DNA of 64,000 bases. Origin: Flavobacterium luteolum (GTDB lineage Bacteria > Bacteroidota > Bacteroidia > Flavobacteriales > Flavobacteriaceae). Position numbers and translations under genes: made by a program. The DNA is taken from NCBI RefSeq assembly GCF_027111275.1, contig NZ_CP114286.1:2046001-2110000 (forward strand), in the 5' to 3' direction. Below, piece after piece: positions 44,271-51,704 of this stretch; position 1 is the first letter of the stretch; every line of letters begins with the position of its first letter. The notes beneath the pieces were generated by a model. That model worked only from the letters and a program-made list of their open reading frames with translations, was not told where the DNA came from and did not search any database.

Positions 44271-44507
44271 ATTTATAAACCAACCAATTACATAAGGTAA
44301 AATGGTCTGTAGAATTTTTACATAAGAATTGGAAAAGTAATCTGTGTAAGATGAAATAAAACCATTTACAATATTTTGCGGAGTGATACTTTCCTTTGTT
44401 TTCTGAAAACTCAAAACCAATTTCTGATAATTGATTTCTTTCTCCAATTTCAAAATTTCTAGATCTCTTTCAATCTCAGCATACGAAGAGTATTTTTTTC
44501 TTTCCAT
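44253..44507 (-). CDS. DUF6327-like small protein
   Basis: 84 residues. The opening KYSSYAEIERDLEILKLEKE and the following helical stretch fit a small Flavobacteriia family (DUF6327); the tail has a hydrophobic helix at about 62-78 (YVKILQTILPYVIGWFINR). It is the last gene of a three-gene minus-strand set with a holin-like protein (two bases upstream) and a YtxH protein, an arrangement common in the group and often linked to envelope stress. No catalytic residues are visible. The family name rests on memory of the motif. Confidence 0.7.
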   Translation of the reverse strand: MERKKYSSYAEIERDLEILKLEKEINYQKLVLSFQKTKESITPQNIVNGFISSYTDYFSNSYVKILQTILPYVIGWFINRKRGD

Positions 44508-44509
44508 AA

Positions 44510-44860
44510 TTAATCATTAAAAAAGATTTCTGAAAATTTCTCCAAGATTGGTCCTTCAACAAATTTGTCTTTTATAAAGAAAAGCAAAATAGTTATTACC
44601 AAATAGATTCCTCCTACCGTCAAAAATCCGAGGGCATTACTTTCAAACAAAGAACCAAAAGCATACGCTGCGGCGAAAGATCCAAAAATCATCACCATAC
44701 TGAAACACAATAAAATCAAAGTAAACTTAAAGATTAAAGTTGTTGATTTCATTGCAACTTTAAAACCCCAAAGTTTATAATAAGCTAAGTGACTATCAAT
44801 ATATTGTTTAGCCTGATCTTGAACTTTTTCGGTGTTCTCTTTTAATTCTTCAAAAGCCAT
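44510..44860 (-). CDS. Phage-holin-family-like membrane protein
   Basis: 116 residues from the start at 44860 (MAFEELKENTEKVQDQAKQY); an ATG ten codons upstream is less likely. A charged N-terminal helix is followed by two membrane helices (about 40-65 and 72-96: FKFTLILLCFSMVMIFGSFA, GFLTVGGIYLVITILLFFIK). This layout is annotated as 'phage holin family' in flavobacteria, but nothing phage-related is near and lysis is not implied. It lies two bases before the DUF6327-like gene and 74 bases after the YtxH gene; a weak stem (AGCACA with TGTGCT, 44883-44923) sits between. Confidence 0.75.
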   Translation of the reverse strand: MAFEELKENTEKVQDQAKQYIDSHLAYYKLWGFKVAMKSTTLIFKFTLILLCFSMVMIFGSFAAAYAFGSLFESNALGFLTVGGIYLVITILLFFIKDKFVEGPILEKFSEIFFND

Positions 44861-44934
44861 ATTTAAAATTTTAGATAAAAAAAAGCACAAAACTTTCTTA
44901 TAAAAATAAGCAAGTAATGTGCTCTATAAAAATA

Positions 44935-45261
44935 TTATTTCTGAAGTTTAGCGTTTTGTGCTTTTAACTCAGCCAATTTAGTTTCTAAAAAAGTAATTAC
45001 TTCTTCTGTTTTATGGCTGACATTAGAAAGTAACTCATTCAAAGTTCCGTCAAGATTATGAGTAGCACTCGTAAATTTTTCACGAAGAACTTCAGAGCTC
45101 GCATCAAAAGAATCTTTCAGATTATGTTTAGCATCATCGATACCTTCCTTAATTTTTGCTCTTGTTTTTGATCCTTTATCTGGAGCAAATAAAATTCCAA
45201 TTGCCGCTCCTGCAGCCGCTGCAGCCAAAATTGCTGCTGCTGTATTTAAATTCTTAGACAT
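44935..45261 (-). CDS. YtxH-domain protein
   Basis: 108 residues. The N-terminus NTAAAILAAAAAGAAIGILF then APDKGSKTRAKI is the YtxH signature, a glycine/alanine-rich membrane segment followed by APxxG and basic residues. The rest is an amphipathic helix (DAKHNLKDSFDASSEVLREK, ending LAELKAQNAKLQK). YtxH proteins are general-stress proteins in Bacillus; their mechanism is not known. It is first in the YtxH, holin-like, DUF6327 set. A TATCTTTA sequence about 25-30 bases upstream on the minus strand is one base off the -7 consensus. Confidence 0.85.
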   Translation of the reverse strand: MSKNLNTAAAILAAAAAGAAIGILFAPDKGSKTRAKIKEGIDDAKHNLKDSFDASSEVLREKFTSATHNLDGTLNELLSNVSHKTEEVITFLETKLAELKAQNAKLQK

Positions 45262-45354
45262 GATAGTTACAATTTAAAATTATTAATAAAGATACTCTTT
45301 TTTAAAATGATAAAACTTTGATTAATTGCAATTTACAAAAAATTAACAATCCTA

Positions 45355-45834
45355 TTAATACACATAGGCTACTGCTTCGTACTTACCATCTGCTTTTTCA
45401 ACAATGCTAACAAAAGGATAACCATTTGAAGCCGATTTAGATTTGATTCTCATAGCAGTCTGGTTCTGATTTGCAATTGGCGGTTCACCTTTTGTCCTTG
45501 TTGAGACTCCTGTAAAACTAGCTGCTTGTTTCAGTCCTATTGTTTTTTCTTGCGGAAGAACAGTTACCATTTTGTAATCGTCTTTTGAATCAACTACTAT
45601 TTTATCAGAAACTTTTTGAGTTTGTTTTGTTTCTTTATTTGTAATAGATGAAACCGCATATTTACTGATTTTAATTTCTTCAGAACTTCCGTTTAAAGAA
45701 TAGTAAACAAAACCATTTTCAGATTTAATAAAATTTACATCAAGTTGTTCTCCGTTATGTTTTGTAATTTGATGTGTTTGAGAAATTGCAACATTTGCAA
45801 ATAATAATGCTAGTGTGAAATATAAAATTTTCAT
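45355..45834 (-). CDS. Exported protein, unknown function
   Basis: 159 residues. MKILYFTLALLFANVAIS then QTHQ is a signal peptide. The N-terminal half reads ITKHNGEQLDVNFIKSENGF then VYYSLNGSSEEIKISKYAVS, a short beta-rich pattern seen in small secreted Bacteroidota proteins that resemble the LSm-like SH3 fold. It has no catalytic motif. The gene is the first one leftward after the very AT-rich gap and has no recognisable partner. Real coding is supported by the signal peptide and even composition. Confidence 0.68.
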   Translation of the reverse strand: MKILYFTLALLFANVAISQTHQITKHNGEQLDVNFIKSENGFVYYSLNGSSEEIKISKYAVSSITNKETKQTQKVSDKIVVDSKDDYKMVTVLPQEKTIGLKQAASFTGVSTRTKGEPPIANQNQTAMRIKSKSASNGYPFVSIVEKADGKYEAVAYVY

Positions 45835-45844
45835 GATAATTAGA

Positions 45845-47000
45845 TTTAAATTAAAAATTGTCAGACCTGAAATTTAAAAACTAAACTTTCACTCAAATTC
45901 AACATTATGGTATTTTGTAAATTATGACACAATTTGAAAAAATATTTTTTACGGGAAATATTATCAGAATTACATCATAATAAAAATGCGAACATAAAAT
46001 TGTCTTTTTAGGAAATCAGTTTTGAAAACCCATTGTCATAAAAATTACGAGTTTCTAAAAACAATAAATTTCAACTTAGATTCTTTACGGCAAATTTTAA
46101 TTTTTTACAAAAATCATCTCTGACTTTTGGTATTGAGTTAAAAATAGCAGTTTTATAAACAATTGTGTGTTAACAACCCGTTAAACTGACTAAAATAACA
46201 GTAAAAACTAAAATAAAGACCGTAAATAAACAATTATCTAAAAAATGAGTTATATATCAAACACGTTTTAAAAACGTCTTAAAATTAATTTATGAAGGTT
46301 AAAATTAATCAAAAAAAACTATTATTTTTATATTTTTAATCATTTTTACAAATAATAATTAAAAACTAAATTTTTAAAAAATCAATAATAAAAATTTATA
46401 TATATAAAATTAAAATCAAGAGCTTAAAAAATAATAAAAAACTATAGTTTTAAATTTTAAAGTAATTTTTCTAAATAATAATTACAAACTAAATTTTAAA
46501 CTATAATAATAATCAAAACTTATAATTGTAAAAATTGAAGTCAAAAATTAAAAAAATAAGAAAAAACCTTAATTTAAATTTTTTTAGAAGAAAACTGAAA
46601 GCAAAAAAGTAAAAAATTAAAATAAAGAGTTTTAATGAATGAAAAGTAAAAAAAGGTCTTCTTTACTCGACTATTTTTTATTCTTCTTTAAAATTAAATT
46701 ATGAAAGTCACTTTTAATCTATAAAATTAATAAAAATATTAAATTTAATAGATTTTATAAATAATAGATAAAATATTAAAAATAACATACTTTAAATAAG
46801 TAAAATTTATTATTAAAAATTAAAAACAAAAATTGAATCTAAAAAAAGCAAAAATTCAAATAAAGCTTCCTAATAGATCTAAATTTAAAAAAATGAATTC
46901 CTTATCCAATAAAATTTTATTTTCTATTAAAATCAATTTATGAAAGCCACTTTTAATTTATAAAAATTATAAAATTTTAAATTATAATAGTTAATTTATA
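45845..47000. other. 1.2-kb extremely AT-rich gap with degenerate repeats
   Basis: Between the exported-protein gene and the glnS end there is no gene, and G+C drops to roughly 10-20% by eye. Two repeat types are visible. AAATAATAATTA-type units followed by AAACTAAATTTT occur near 46350 and 46483. A unit with TTTATGAAAGYCACTTTTAA recurs at about 46690-46730 and 46930-46970, with a more diverged copy at 46284-46320; the last two copies each encode a seven-residue peptide and stop (MKVTFNL and MKATFNL). No tRNA or strong hairpin was found. Confidence 0.7.
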
Positions 47001-47032
47001 TAATAAAAAAAAGCGCTTATAAAAGCGCTTTT
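47001..47032 (-). terminator. Terminator of glnS
   Basis: AAAAGCGCTT (47009-47018) pairs with AAGCGCTTTT (47023-47032), with a U-rich run on the minus strand. Confidence 0.85.
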
Positions 47033-47049
47033 CATAAATTTAGTTGATA

Positions 47050-49167
47050 TTACTTCTTCACCATTTCAGAAAGAATTTCAATTTCTCTTTCTGAAGCATT
47101 TTTTGGTGGATTTGAATATAATTTCAAAATTTCATCGTCAAATTGATTTCTGAAACTCTCACTTTCAATATCTCTTAAATTTAAAAGTGCTTTTGATCTA
47201 ACATAAGTCGATTCACTTTTTAGAGACATTGAGTACAATTTCTTAATATCTTCTTCTTCAAAATCTGTTGATTTCCAGTTTGAATACTTCAAAATAAACT
47301 GAGAAAACAACAGCGAAGCCTTATTATTGTTGATATTCTTTTTCAAAGAATTCTGTAAAAGAGAAAAAGTAGAGATATTTTTGATGTTCTCCCCTATTGC
47401 ACTTTCAATTGCAATTCTTTCTGGTTTAGTCTCAACTTTAAAATATTTGTTGATATCTTTCAAAGAATTATTGATGCTATTTTCTTCTTTTTTACCTTTT
47501 TCTTCCCAAGCATCTTTCAATCCAACAGTTTTGTTAAATACTAATTTTGAAGCAGTTGAGTCTTTATCAACAGTAAAATATCCTAAACGTTGAAACTGAA
47601 ATTTATCTTCATTTTGAGCTGTTGATAAACTTGGTTCAACATATCCAGTTACAATTTCTAATGAATTTGGATTCACAAAATCTAAGAAATTCTTCTCTTT
47701 ATAACTGTCCGGAGCTTCATCTGTAAACAAACGATCATACAAACGAACTTCTGCTTCCAAAGCATGTTGAATAGAAACCCAATGCAATGTTCCAGACACT
47801 TTTCTTTGGCTTGCTTCTGTCCCACTTCCACTTAAAGAATCAGTGTCATATGTTACATGAATTTCTGTAATATTTCCGTTTTCATCTTTTATAACAGACT
47901 CACCTTTAATGATATAAGCATTTTTAAGACGAACTTCTTTTCCTAAAGTCAAACGGAAAAACTTAGCTGGAGCTTCTTCCAAAAAGTCTTCCCTTTCAAT
48001 GTATAATTCACGGGAAAAAGGCACTTTTCTAAATCCTGCATTTTCATCTTCTTGATTATTTTCTGCTTCTAACCACTCTTCTTTTCCTTCTGGATAATTG
48101 GTAATTACCAATTTTACAGGATCTAAAACAGCCATTACACGAGGTGCAATTTTATTCAAATCTTCACGAATACAGAATTCTAAAACCGATACATTGATCA
48201 AATTATCGCGTTTTGCAATACCAATTGTATTAGCAAAATTACGTAATGAAGCAGCTGTATAACCACGTCTTCTTAATCCAGAAATTGTTGACATTCTTGG
48301 ATCATCCCAACCGTTTACATGCTTTTCTTTAACTAGTTGCTGTAATTTTCTTTTACTAACAACAGTATGTGATAAGTTACGTCTAGCAAATTCTCTTTGT
48401 TTTGGACGAAGTTTATTTTCATCTAAAATCTGATCTAAAAACCAATCGTATAATTCACGGTGAGGCAAAAATTCTAGTGTACAAAATGAGTGGGAAATTT
48501 GTTCCAAATAATCACTTTGTCCGTGCGCCCAGTCGTACATTGGATAGATTTTCCAAGCATCTCCAGTTCTGTGGTGATGTTTGTGTAAAATTCTGTACAT
48601 GATAGGATCACGCATTAACATGTTTGTTGATTTCATGTCAATTTTTGCACGAAGAATATGTGTACCAGCCTCAAATTCACCATTTTTCATTCTTTCGAAT
48701 AAATCTAGATTTTCTTCAACAGAACGATTTCTGTATGGGCTGTCAGTTCCTGGAGTTGTTGGAGTTCCTTTTTGGATCGCCATTTCTTCAGAAGATTGGC
48801 TGTCAACATACGCTTTATCTTTCTTAATTAAGAAAACTGCCCAATCGTACAATTGTTGAAAATAATCTGATGCATAACATTCTTCAGCCCAAGTATATCC
48901 TAACCATTCCACATCTTTTTTAATAGCATCAACAAATTCCTGCTCTTCTTTTTCAGGGTTTGTATCATCAAAACGTAAATTCACAGGAGATTGATAATCA
49001 ATTCCTAAACCAAAATTTAACGCAATAGAACTCGCGTGCCCAATGTGTAAATATCCATTAGGTTCTGGTGGAAAACGAAAGCGAAGTTTAGTATTTGAAA
49101 GACCTGATTTTACGTCTTCCTCTATGATTTGTTCAATAAAATTGAGTGATTTCTCTTCTGATGCCAT
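47050..49167 (-). CDS. glnS: Glutamine--tRNA ligase with C-terminal helical extension
   Basis: 705 residues. FRFPPEPNGYLHIGHASSIA (about 30-49) holds HIGH, FDDTNPEKEEQEFV follows, and the KMSKS equivalent is VVSKRKLQQLVKEK (about 270). The anticodon-binding part ends near residue 555. The last ~150 residues form an all-helical extension (SINNSLKDINKYFK, SLLQNSLKKNINNNKASLLF). Bacteroidota versions are often named GlnRS/YqeY fusions; I see little clear YqeY sequence here, so I call it only an extension. The enzyme charges tRNA-Gln. It faces away from folB, with a heptamer inverted repeat between them. Confidence 0.92.
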   Translation of the reverse strand: MASEEKSLNFIEQIIEEDVKSGLSNTKLRFRFPPEPNGYLHIGHASSIALNFGLGIDYQSPVNLRFDDTNPEKEEQEFVDAIKKDVEWLGYTWAEECYASDYFQQLYDWAVFLIKKDKAYVDSQSSEEMAIQKGTPTTPGTDSPYRNRSVEENLDLFERMKNGEFEAGTHILRAKIDMKSTNMLMRDPIMYRILHKHHHRTGDAWKIYPMYDWAHGQSDYLEQISHSFCTLEFLPHRELYDWFLDQILDENKLRPKQREFARRNLSHTVVSKRKLQQLVKEKHVNGWDDPRMSTISGLRRRGYTAASLRNFANTIGIAKRDNLINVSVLEFCIREDLNKIAPRVMAVLDPVKLVITNYPEGKEEWLEAENNQEDENAGFRKVPFSRELYIEREDFLEEAPAKFFRLTLGKEVRLKNAYIIKGESVIKDENGNITEIHVTYDTDSLSGSGTEASQRKVSGTLHWVSIQHALEAEVRLYDRLFTDEAPDSYKEKNFLDFVNPNSLEIVTGYVEPSLSTAQNEDKFQFQRLGYFTVDKDSTASKLVFNKTVGLKDAWEEKGKKEENSINNSLKDINKYFKVETKPERIAIESAIGENIKNISTFSLLQNSLKKNINNNKASLLFSQFILKYSNWKSTDFEEEDIKKLYSMSLKSESTYVRSKALLNLRDIESESFRNQFDDEILKLYSNPPKNASEREIEILSEMVKK

Positions 49168-49186
49168 TATTTTATAGTAATTTTAG

Positions 49187-49194
49187 CAAAGATA
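49187..49194 (-). promoter_or_regulatory. -7 box of glnS
   Basis: TATCTTTG on the minus strand, an exact consensus match about 20 bases before the ATG. A clear TTG at the -33 distance is lacking; a heptamer array lies there instead. Confidence 0.5.
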
Positions 49195-49200
49195 AAAAAA

Positions 49201-49265
49201 AGGTTTCAGGTTTCAGGTTTAAAGTTATCTAACTGGCATAAAACCTGAAACTTTAAACGTGAAAC
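49201..49265. repeat. Heptamer array, AGGTTTC type, between glnS and folB
   Basis: AGGTTTC twice then AGGTTTA on the left; AAACCTG AAACTTT AAACGTG on the right. The arms 49210-49226 and 49249-49265 are complementary at 16 of 17 positions. Confidence 0.78.
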
Positions 49266-49274
49266 AATACAAAA

Positions 49275-49634
49275 ATGGGAGTTATAAAATTGAAAAATAT
49301 CCGTACTTTTTCTTACCACGGATGTTTAATTGAAGAAGGAAAAATTGGATCTGATTACAAGGTAGATTTAAAAATTAAAACCAATTTACAGAAATCAGCA
49401 GAAACAGATCATCTTTTAGACACTGTAGATTATGTTCATTTGAACAAAATTGTGACGGAAGAAATGGCAATTCGTTCGCATTTATTGGAACATGTAGCCA
49501 AAAGAATCAATATTCGTGTGCTGGCAGAGATAGAAATGATAGAAAAAACCACAGTTTGGGTTTCTAAAATAAATCCGCCTATTGGTGGTGATGTTGAGTC
49601 AGTTACTATAAAAATGACGGAAATTAGAAAGTAA
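49275..49634 (+). CDS. folB: Dihydroneopterin aldolase
   Basis: 119 residues, one FolB domain. It opens MGVIKLKNIRTFSYHGCLIE with EEGKIGSDYKVDLKI next, the typical first strand and helix. The conserved YVHLNKIVTEEM and SHLLEHVAKRI blocks follow; the latter holds the glutamate used for pterin binding. The C-terminus KINPPIGGDVESVTIKM is also typical. It converts dihydroneopterin to 6-hydroxymethyl-dihydropterin in folate synthesis. No other folate gene is in the window, so it stands alone between glnS and tRNA-Cys. Confidence 0.92.
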   Translation: MGVIKLKNIRTFSYHGCLIEEGKIGSDYKVDLKIKTNLQKSAETDHLLDTVDYVHLNKIVTEEMAIRSHLLEHVAKRINIRVLAEIEMIEKTTVWVSKINPPIGGDVESVTIKMTEIRK

Positions 49635-49681
49635 TGTTTAAAATTAAAATCCTAAAATTTTAAAATAGTTACTATGAAACT

Positions 49682-49711
49682 TTTGAAATTTAAAGATTTT
49701 AGTTACTTTTG
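49682..49711 (+). promoter_or_regulatory. Promoter of tRNA-Cys
   Basis: TTTG (49682-49685), 18 bases, TACTTTTG (49704-49711), an exact TAnnTTTG match; the tRNA begins 17 bases later. Confidence 0.65.
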
Positions 49712-49728
49712 CCAACCGTTCAAGTAAT

Positions 49729-49799
49729 GGCGTCGTGGCCGAGCGGCTAGGCTGGGCTCTGCAAAAGCTCCTACTCCGGTTCGAATCCGGACGATGCCT
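49729..49799 (+). tRNA. tRNA-Cys (anticodon GCA)
   Basis: 71 bases fold as a cloverleaf. The acceptor stem is GGCGTCG with CGATGCC (one G-U pair) and discriminator T. The anticodon stem is GGGCT/AGCTC with loop CTGCAAA, so the anticodon is GCA (49761-49763). The T arm is CCGG-TTCGAAT-CCGG. CCA is not encoded. A promoter precedes it and a terminator follows directly. The 3' 23 bases (T arm and acceptor 3' strand) are duplicated twice downstream. Confidence 0.95.
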
Positions 49800-49800
49800 C

Positions 49801-49833
49801 AAAAAGAGATACAGAAATGTGTCTCTTTTTTTT
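49801..49833 (+). terminator. Terminator of tRNA-Cys, first of three copies
   Basis: AAAAAGAGATAC pairs with GTGTCTCTTTTT (one U-G pair) and ends in a T run. The same terminator recurs at 49893-49927 and 49987-50021. Confidence 0.85.
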
Positions 49834-49869
49834 GTGCTTAATTTTTAGAAAAAATTAATTAAATATATT

Positions 49870-50041
49870 GGTTCGAATCCGGAAGATGCTTCAAAAAGAG
49901 ATACGGAAATGTGTCTCTTTTTTTTTTGTGTCTAATTTTTAGAAAAAATTAATTAAATACATTGGTTCGAATCCGGACGATGCTTCAAAAAGAGATACGG
50001 AAATGTGTCTCTTTTTTTTGTGCTTAATTTTTAGAAAATCC
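49870..50041 (+). repeat. Two tandem copies of the tRNA-Cys 3' end plus terminator
   Basis: GGTTCGAATCCGGA then AGATGCTTC (49870-49892) and GGTTCGAATCCGGA then CGATGCTTC (49964-49986) copy the T arm and 3' acceptor strand of tRNA-Cys. Each is followed by the AAAAAGAGATAC/GTGTCTC terminator and a TTAATTTTTAGAAAA-type tail. With the original, three units of 92-94 bases start at 49778, 49870 and 49964. They lack the 5' half and cannot be tRNAs. Confidence 0.92.
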
Positions 50042-50062
50042 AATCATTAAAAACTTCTATAC

Positions 50063-50095
50063 AAATCCGACAGGTTTTAAAAACCTGTCGGGTTT
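50063..50095. repeat. GACAGGTTTT palindrome
   Basis: CCGACAGGTTTT (50067-50078) and AAAACCTGTCGG (50080-50091) are perfect reverse complements one base apart, a hairpin of the type often found between genes in the Bacteroidota. It lies in the 690-base gap between folB and the LysE gene, which also holds the tRNA array and the next element. Confidence 0.7.
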
Positions 50096-50112
50096 ATAAT
50101 TTTTGCACAATT

Positions 50113-50214
50113 TTGTCATTTCGACGAAGGAGAAATCTCCACAAGTAACTCCGCAACAATTATCCAATCTTTGTCGAGCTTCTCACGAAGATTTCTCCTT
50201 CGTCGAAATGACAA
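50113..50214. repeat. 102-bp hairpin element with 26-bp perfect terminal inverted repeats
   Basis: Arms 50113-50138 (TTGTCATTTCGACGAAGG...) and 50189-50214 (...CCTTCGTCGAAATGACAA) are perfect 26-base complements; the interior is partly self-complementary (GTAACTCCGCAACA with TTTGTCGAGCTTC). No transposase lies inside. The size and arms resemble a miniature inverted-repeat element or REP-type hairpin. Confidence 0.8.
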
Positions 50215-50261
50215 ACTAGACTTAAAAAACTCATTTAAAAGTTCAAAACTAACAGTTATAA

Positions 50262-50292
50262 ATACAAAAAAACCTCTGAAATTCAGAGGTTT
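50262..50292 (-). terminator. Terminator of the rnr-DUF2807-LysE operon
   Basis: AAACCTCTGAA (50270-50280) pairs with TTCAGAGGTTT (50282-50292); a seven-base U run follows on the minus strand. Confidence 0.8.
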
Positions 50293-50319
50293 AATTTTAT
50301 AATTTTGAGTTATTAACAA

Positions 50320-51003
50320 CTACTTCTTCTCTATTCTTTCGAAAGCATTTTTAACCATTTCCTTTTCTTTTGGAAACCAACCTTGAACTACTAATGCAAA
50401 TCCGAAGATCATTAAAACAACGCTAATTCCTTTTTTGATTTTAAGAATATTAGTTGGAGTCATTTTTGATTTTAACTGTTTGGCTAGTAAAATCTTAGCG
50501 CAATCAATTAATAAGTAAGTGATAATTACAGCAGTAAAAAATGTCATCATTCTTGAAGTCTGCATATCTAATTTTGGCCCGACAGAAATAATAACTGCAA
50601 GCCAAAAACCAAGAACACCAATGTTAATAACGTTCAATAAAAACCCTTTTACAAACAAACTGCCATAGTTTCTTTTCAGAATATCACGGTCGATTTCTTC
50701 ATCGTTTATTTTCTCTTCTTTCTTTAGCTTTACAAACGATATAATACCGTAAGTAAGCATAATTATTCCTCCAAAAATAAAAAGCGCTGGATCGTCTTTT
50801 AAACTAGAAATCAGTCTATAACTTCCAAGATAAGCGATCGCAATAAAAAAAATATCGCCCAATACTACGCCTAAATCAAATACAATTGCAGCTCTAAATC
50901 CTTTTGTTATACTGGTTTCTAATAAAACAAAAAAAACAGGACCTACCATAAAACTAAGAACAAGTCCCCAAGGAAGTCCCGCTAGAATATCGTTAATCAT
51001 CAA
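50320..51003 (-). CDS. LysE-family translocator
   Basis: 227 residues with about six membrane helices. The opening GLPWGLVLSFMVGPVFFVLL then ETSITKGFRAAIVFDLGVVL is the LysE/RhtB signature (GP.F and a basic loop). The family exports amino acids or other small molecules; the substrate here is unknown. A cytoplasmic charged loop (KLKKEEKINDEEIDRDILKR) splits the helices at about 90-112. It starts 10 bases after the DUF2807 gene and is followed by a terminator, so it is last in the rnr operon. Confidence 0.85.
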   Translation of the reverse strand: MMINDILAGLPWGLVLSFMVGPVFFVLLETSITKGFRAAIVFDLGVVLGDIFFIAIAYLGSYRLISSLKDDPALFIFGGIIMLTYGIISFVKLKKEEKINDEEIDRDILKRNYGSLFVKGFLLNVINIGVLGFWLAVIISVGPKLDMQTSRMMTFFTAVIITYLLIDCAKILLAKQLKSKMTPTNILKIKKGISVVLMIFGFALVVQGWFPKEKEMVKNAFERIEKK

Positions 51004-51013
51004 TTACAACTTG

Positions 51014-51682
51014 TTATTTTACTTCTTCTATTTTACCACCAAAAACAGTTTTTTGGTTTATTTGCTTTGGTTTTCCATAAATGTAAATAGAGCCTCCTGC
51101 GCTCACTTTTGCATCGACAAGGGTAGAAGCATTAACATCTGCTTTTCCGCCCGCAGAAACGCTTACAGTAGTCTGAGATGTCTCTAATTTACTTGCTAGT
51201 AAATAGCCACCAGCTCCTAGACTTGCATCTTGATTTGCAGCTTTTCCAGTTAATGTAATTTTACCTCCTGAAACAGAGCTTACTTTTAGTTTATCAACAT
51301 CGAGATCAACATTAATAAGACCGCCTTCCTGAGCGCTAACTTTAAAAGAAGTTGCTTTAATGGCTTCATCACTCTTCACTTCTGCTCCTTCATTGACATC
51401 AATCAATTCTATATGTTTGTAATATAGTGTTATATCAAGATCATTTCCAGAAAGAAGTTTTGGAAAAGGCATTCTTAATTTTAAAATTCCGTTTTTATTA
51501 ACAGCCTCTACTTCTGCTTCTCTTGTTCCTTTTATAACAATTTTATTTTCAGATGACTGAACTAATTTTACGCTTAATTTATCAAATACTTTTACGGTAT
51601 CAAAATCTCCTAACTCTTTGGTAACTTGACCAAAAGACATTTGTACAAATAAAATTGCTGCTCCTATAATTAGCTTTTTCAT
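51014..51682 (-). CDS. Exported DUF2807 (head GIN domain) protein
   Basis: 222 residues. MKKLIIGAAILFVQMSFG then QVTKEL is a signal peptide. The mature protein is a regular beta repeat: FDTVKVFDKLSVKLVQSSEN, NGILKLRMPFPKLLSGNDLD and the later SVSAGGKADVNASTLVDAKV then SAGGSIYIYG, the GIN/DUF2807 fold seen in adhesin-like exported proteins of the Bacteroidota. Function unknown. It begins 22 bases after rnr and ends 10 bases before the LysE gene, so the three are probably co-transcribed. Confidence 0.85.
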   Translation of the reverse strand: MKKLIIGAAILFVQMSFGQVTKELGDFDTVKVFDKLSVKLVQSSENKIVIKGTREAEVEAVNKNGILKLRMPFPKLLSGNDLDITLYYKHIELIDVNEGAEVKSDEAIKATSFKVSAQEGGLINVDLDVDKLKVSSVSGGKITLTGKAANQDASLGAGGYLLASKLETSQTTVSVSAGGKADVNASTLVDAKVSAGGSIYIYGKPKQINQKTVFGGKIEEVK

Positions 51683-51704
51683 ACTTTTATTTTTAAATTA
51701 ATAT

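Noticed and set aside
44510..44860. Holin-like gene as a sign of prophage
   Set aside because: No other phage gene is near; the gene set is a chromosomal stress operon typical of the group.
49255..49265. AAACGTGAAAC as a half parS site
   Set aside because: It is explained by the heptamer array and lacks the CACGTG core.
50116..50319. 67-codon minus-strand ORF
   Set aside because: It lies over the 102-bp hairpin element and the operon terminator, with no promoter.
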